From Labilithrix luteola (GTDB lineage: Bacteria; Myxococcota_A; Polyangia; Polyangiales; Polyangiaceae): DNA of 64,000 nucleotides. Every line of letters begins with the position of its first letter. Positions within the stretch are counted from its first letter, which is position 1. The notes beneath the pieces were generated by a model. That model had not been told where the DNA came from, ran no database searches, and was given only the letters and a program-made list of their open reading frames with translations. Location: positions 11,823,501 through 11,887,500 of the forward strand of contig NZ_CP012333.1 in assembly GCF_001263205.1 (NCBI RefSeq), read 5' to 3'. This document shows positions 64,000-64,000 of the stretch, in pieces. The position numbers and the translations under genes were made by a program.

Positions 64000-64000
64000 G

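Overview
The window looks like chromosome of a high-GC myxobacterium, probably Myxococcota of the order Polyangiales (inference; no rRNA or marker gene is present to prove it). The reasons are: a Pknb-type Ser/Thr kinase fused to a membrane and periplasmic segment; many lipoproteins with an Asp/Gly/Ser/Thr-rich linker after the lipobox; Cys-rich and beta-propeller surface lipoproteins; ECF sigma factor cassettes; stand-alone receiver proteins; and a tRNA-borne prophage built like myxophage Mx8.

Left chromosomal part (1-24.6 kb). It opens with a split M16 zinc-peptidase pair. A group of stress genes follows: two single-domain response regulators, a bacterioferritin-like protein, an Arg/Lys-rich H1-like protein, a GlsB-type membrane protein, a trehalose-6-phosphate phosphatase/synthase fusion in reversed domain order, a 3D-domain lipoprotein, a universal stress protein and MsrA. 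Then come a Ser/Thr kinase, two tandem phosphatase-like lipoproteins, an ABC-F ATPase with possible leader peptides, a NudL-like Nudix hydrolase and several secreted proteins of unknown role. This part ends with a lysozyme-like protein and tRNA-Leu(UAG).

Integrated element (24654-39213; 14,560 bp). A 51-bp perfect direct repeat, formed by the 3' part of tRNA-Leu from the anticodon loop onward, marks attL and attR. Between the repeats lie an operator-like region with a small LacI-like HTH gene, a DnaB/RecA-like helicase, a dense GTGGAC/GTCCAC array that could be a replication origin, small and large terminase-like genes, tail-type structural genes including a tape measure protein, a minus-strand lipoprotein (probable moron), a ribbon-helix-helix regulator and a tyrosine integrase. 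No capsid, portal or lysis gene is recognisable. The attachment core lies inside the integrase coding frame. In the lysogen the integrase ends in a host-encoded tail, and in the excised circle it would read in frame into a 76-residue tail now stranded at the left end. Integration also removes the encoded CCA of the tRNA and moves its downstream hairpin 14.6 kb away.

Middle part (39.3-51.4 kb). NnrS, a PhnA-type zinc protein, HdeD-like and DUF2199 proteins, a Pro-rich membrane protein pair, an ankyrin-PDZ protein, the DEAH helicase HrpA, a fibrinogen-like lipoprotein, a small remnant that resembles the end of a GGDEF domain, and a rhodanese-like protein without its cysteine.

Right part (51.4-64 kb). 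Two paralogous modules of ECF sigma factor, membrane regulator and Cys-rich lipoprotein. The right one continues into a seven-gene unit, six of whose genes overlap by 1-4 bp, encoding Cys-rich, propeller-like and RCC1-like secreted lipoproteins. Between the modules are a frameshifted secreted protein and a SRPBCC-ArsR pair. The last gene runs off the right edge.
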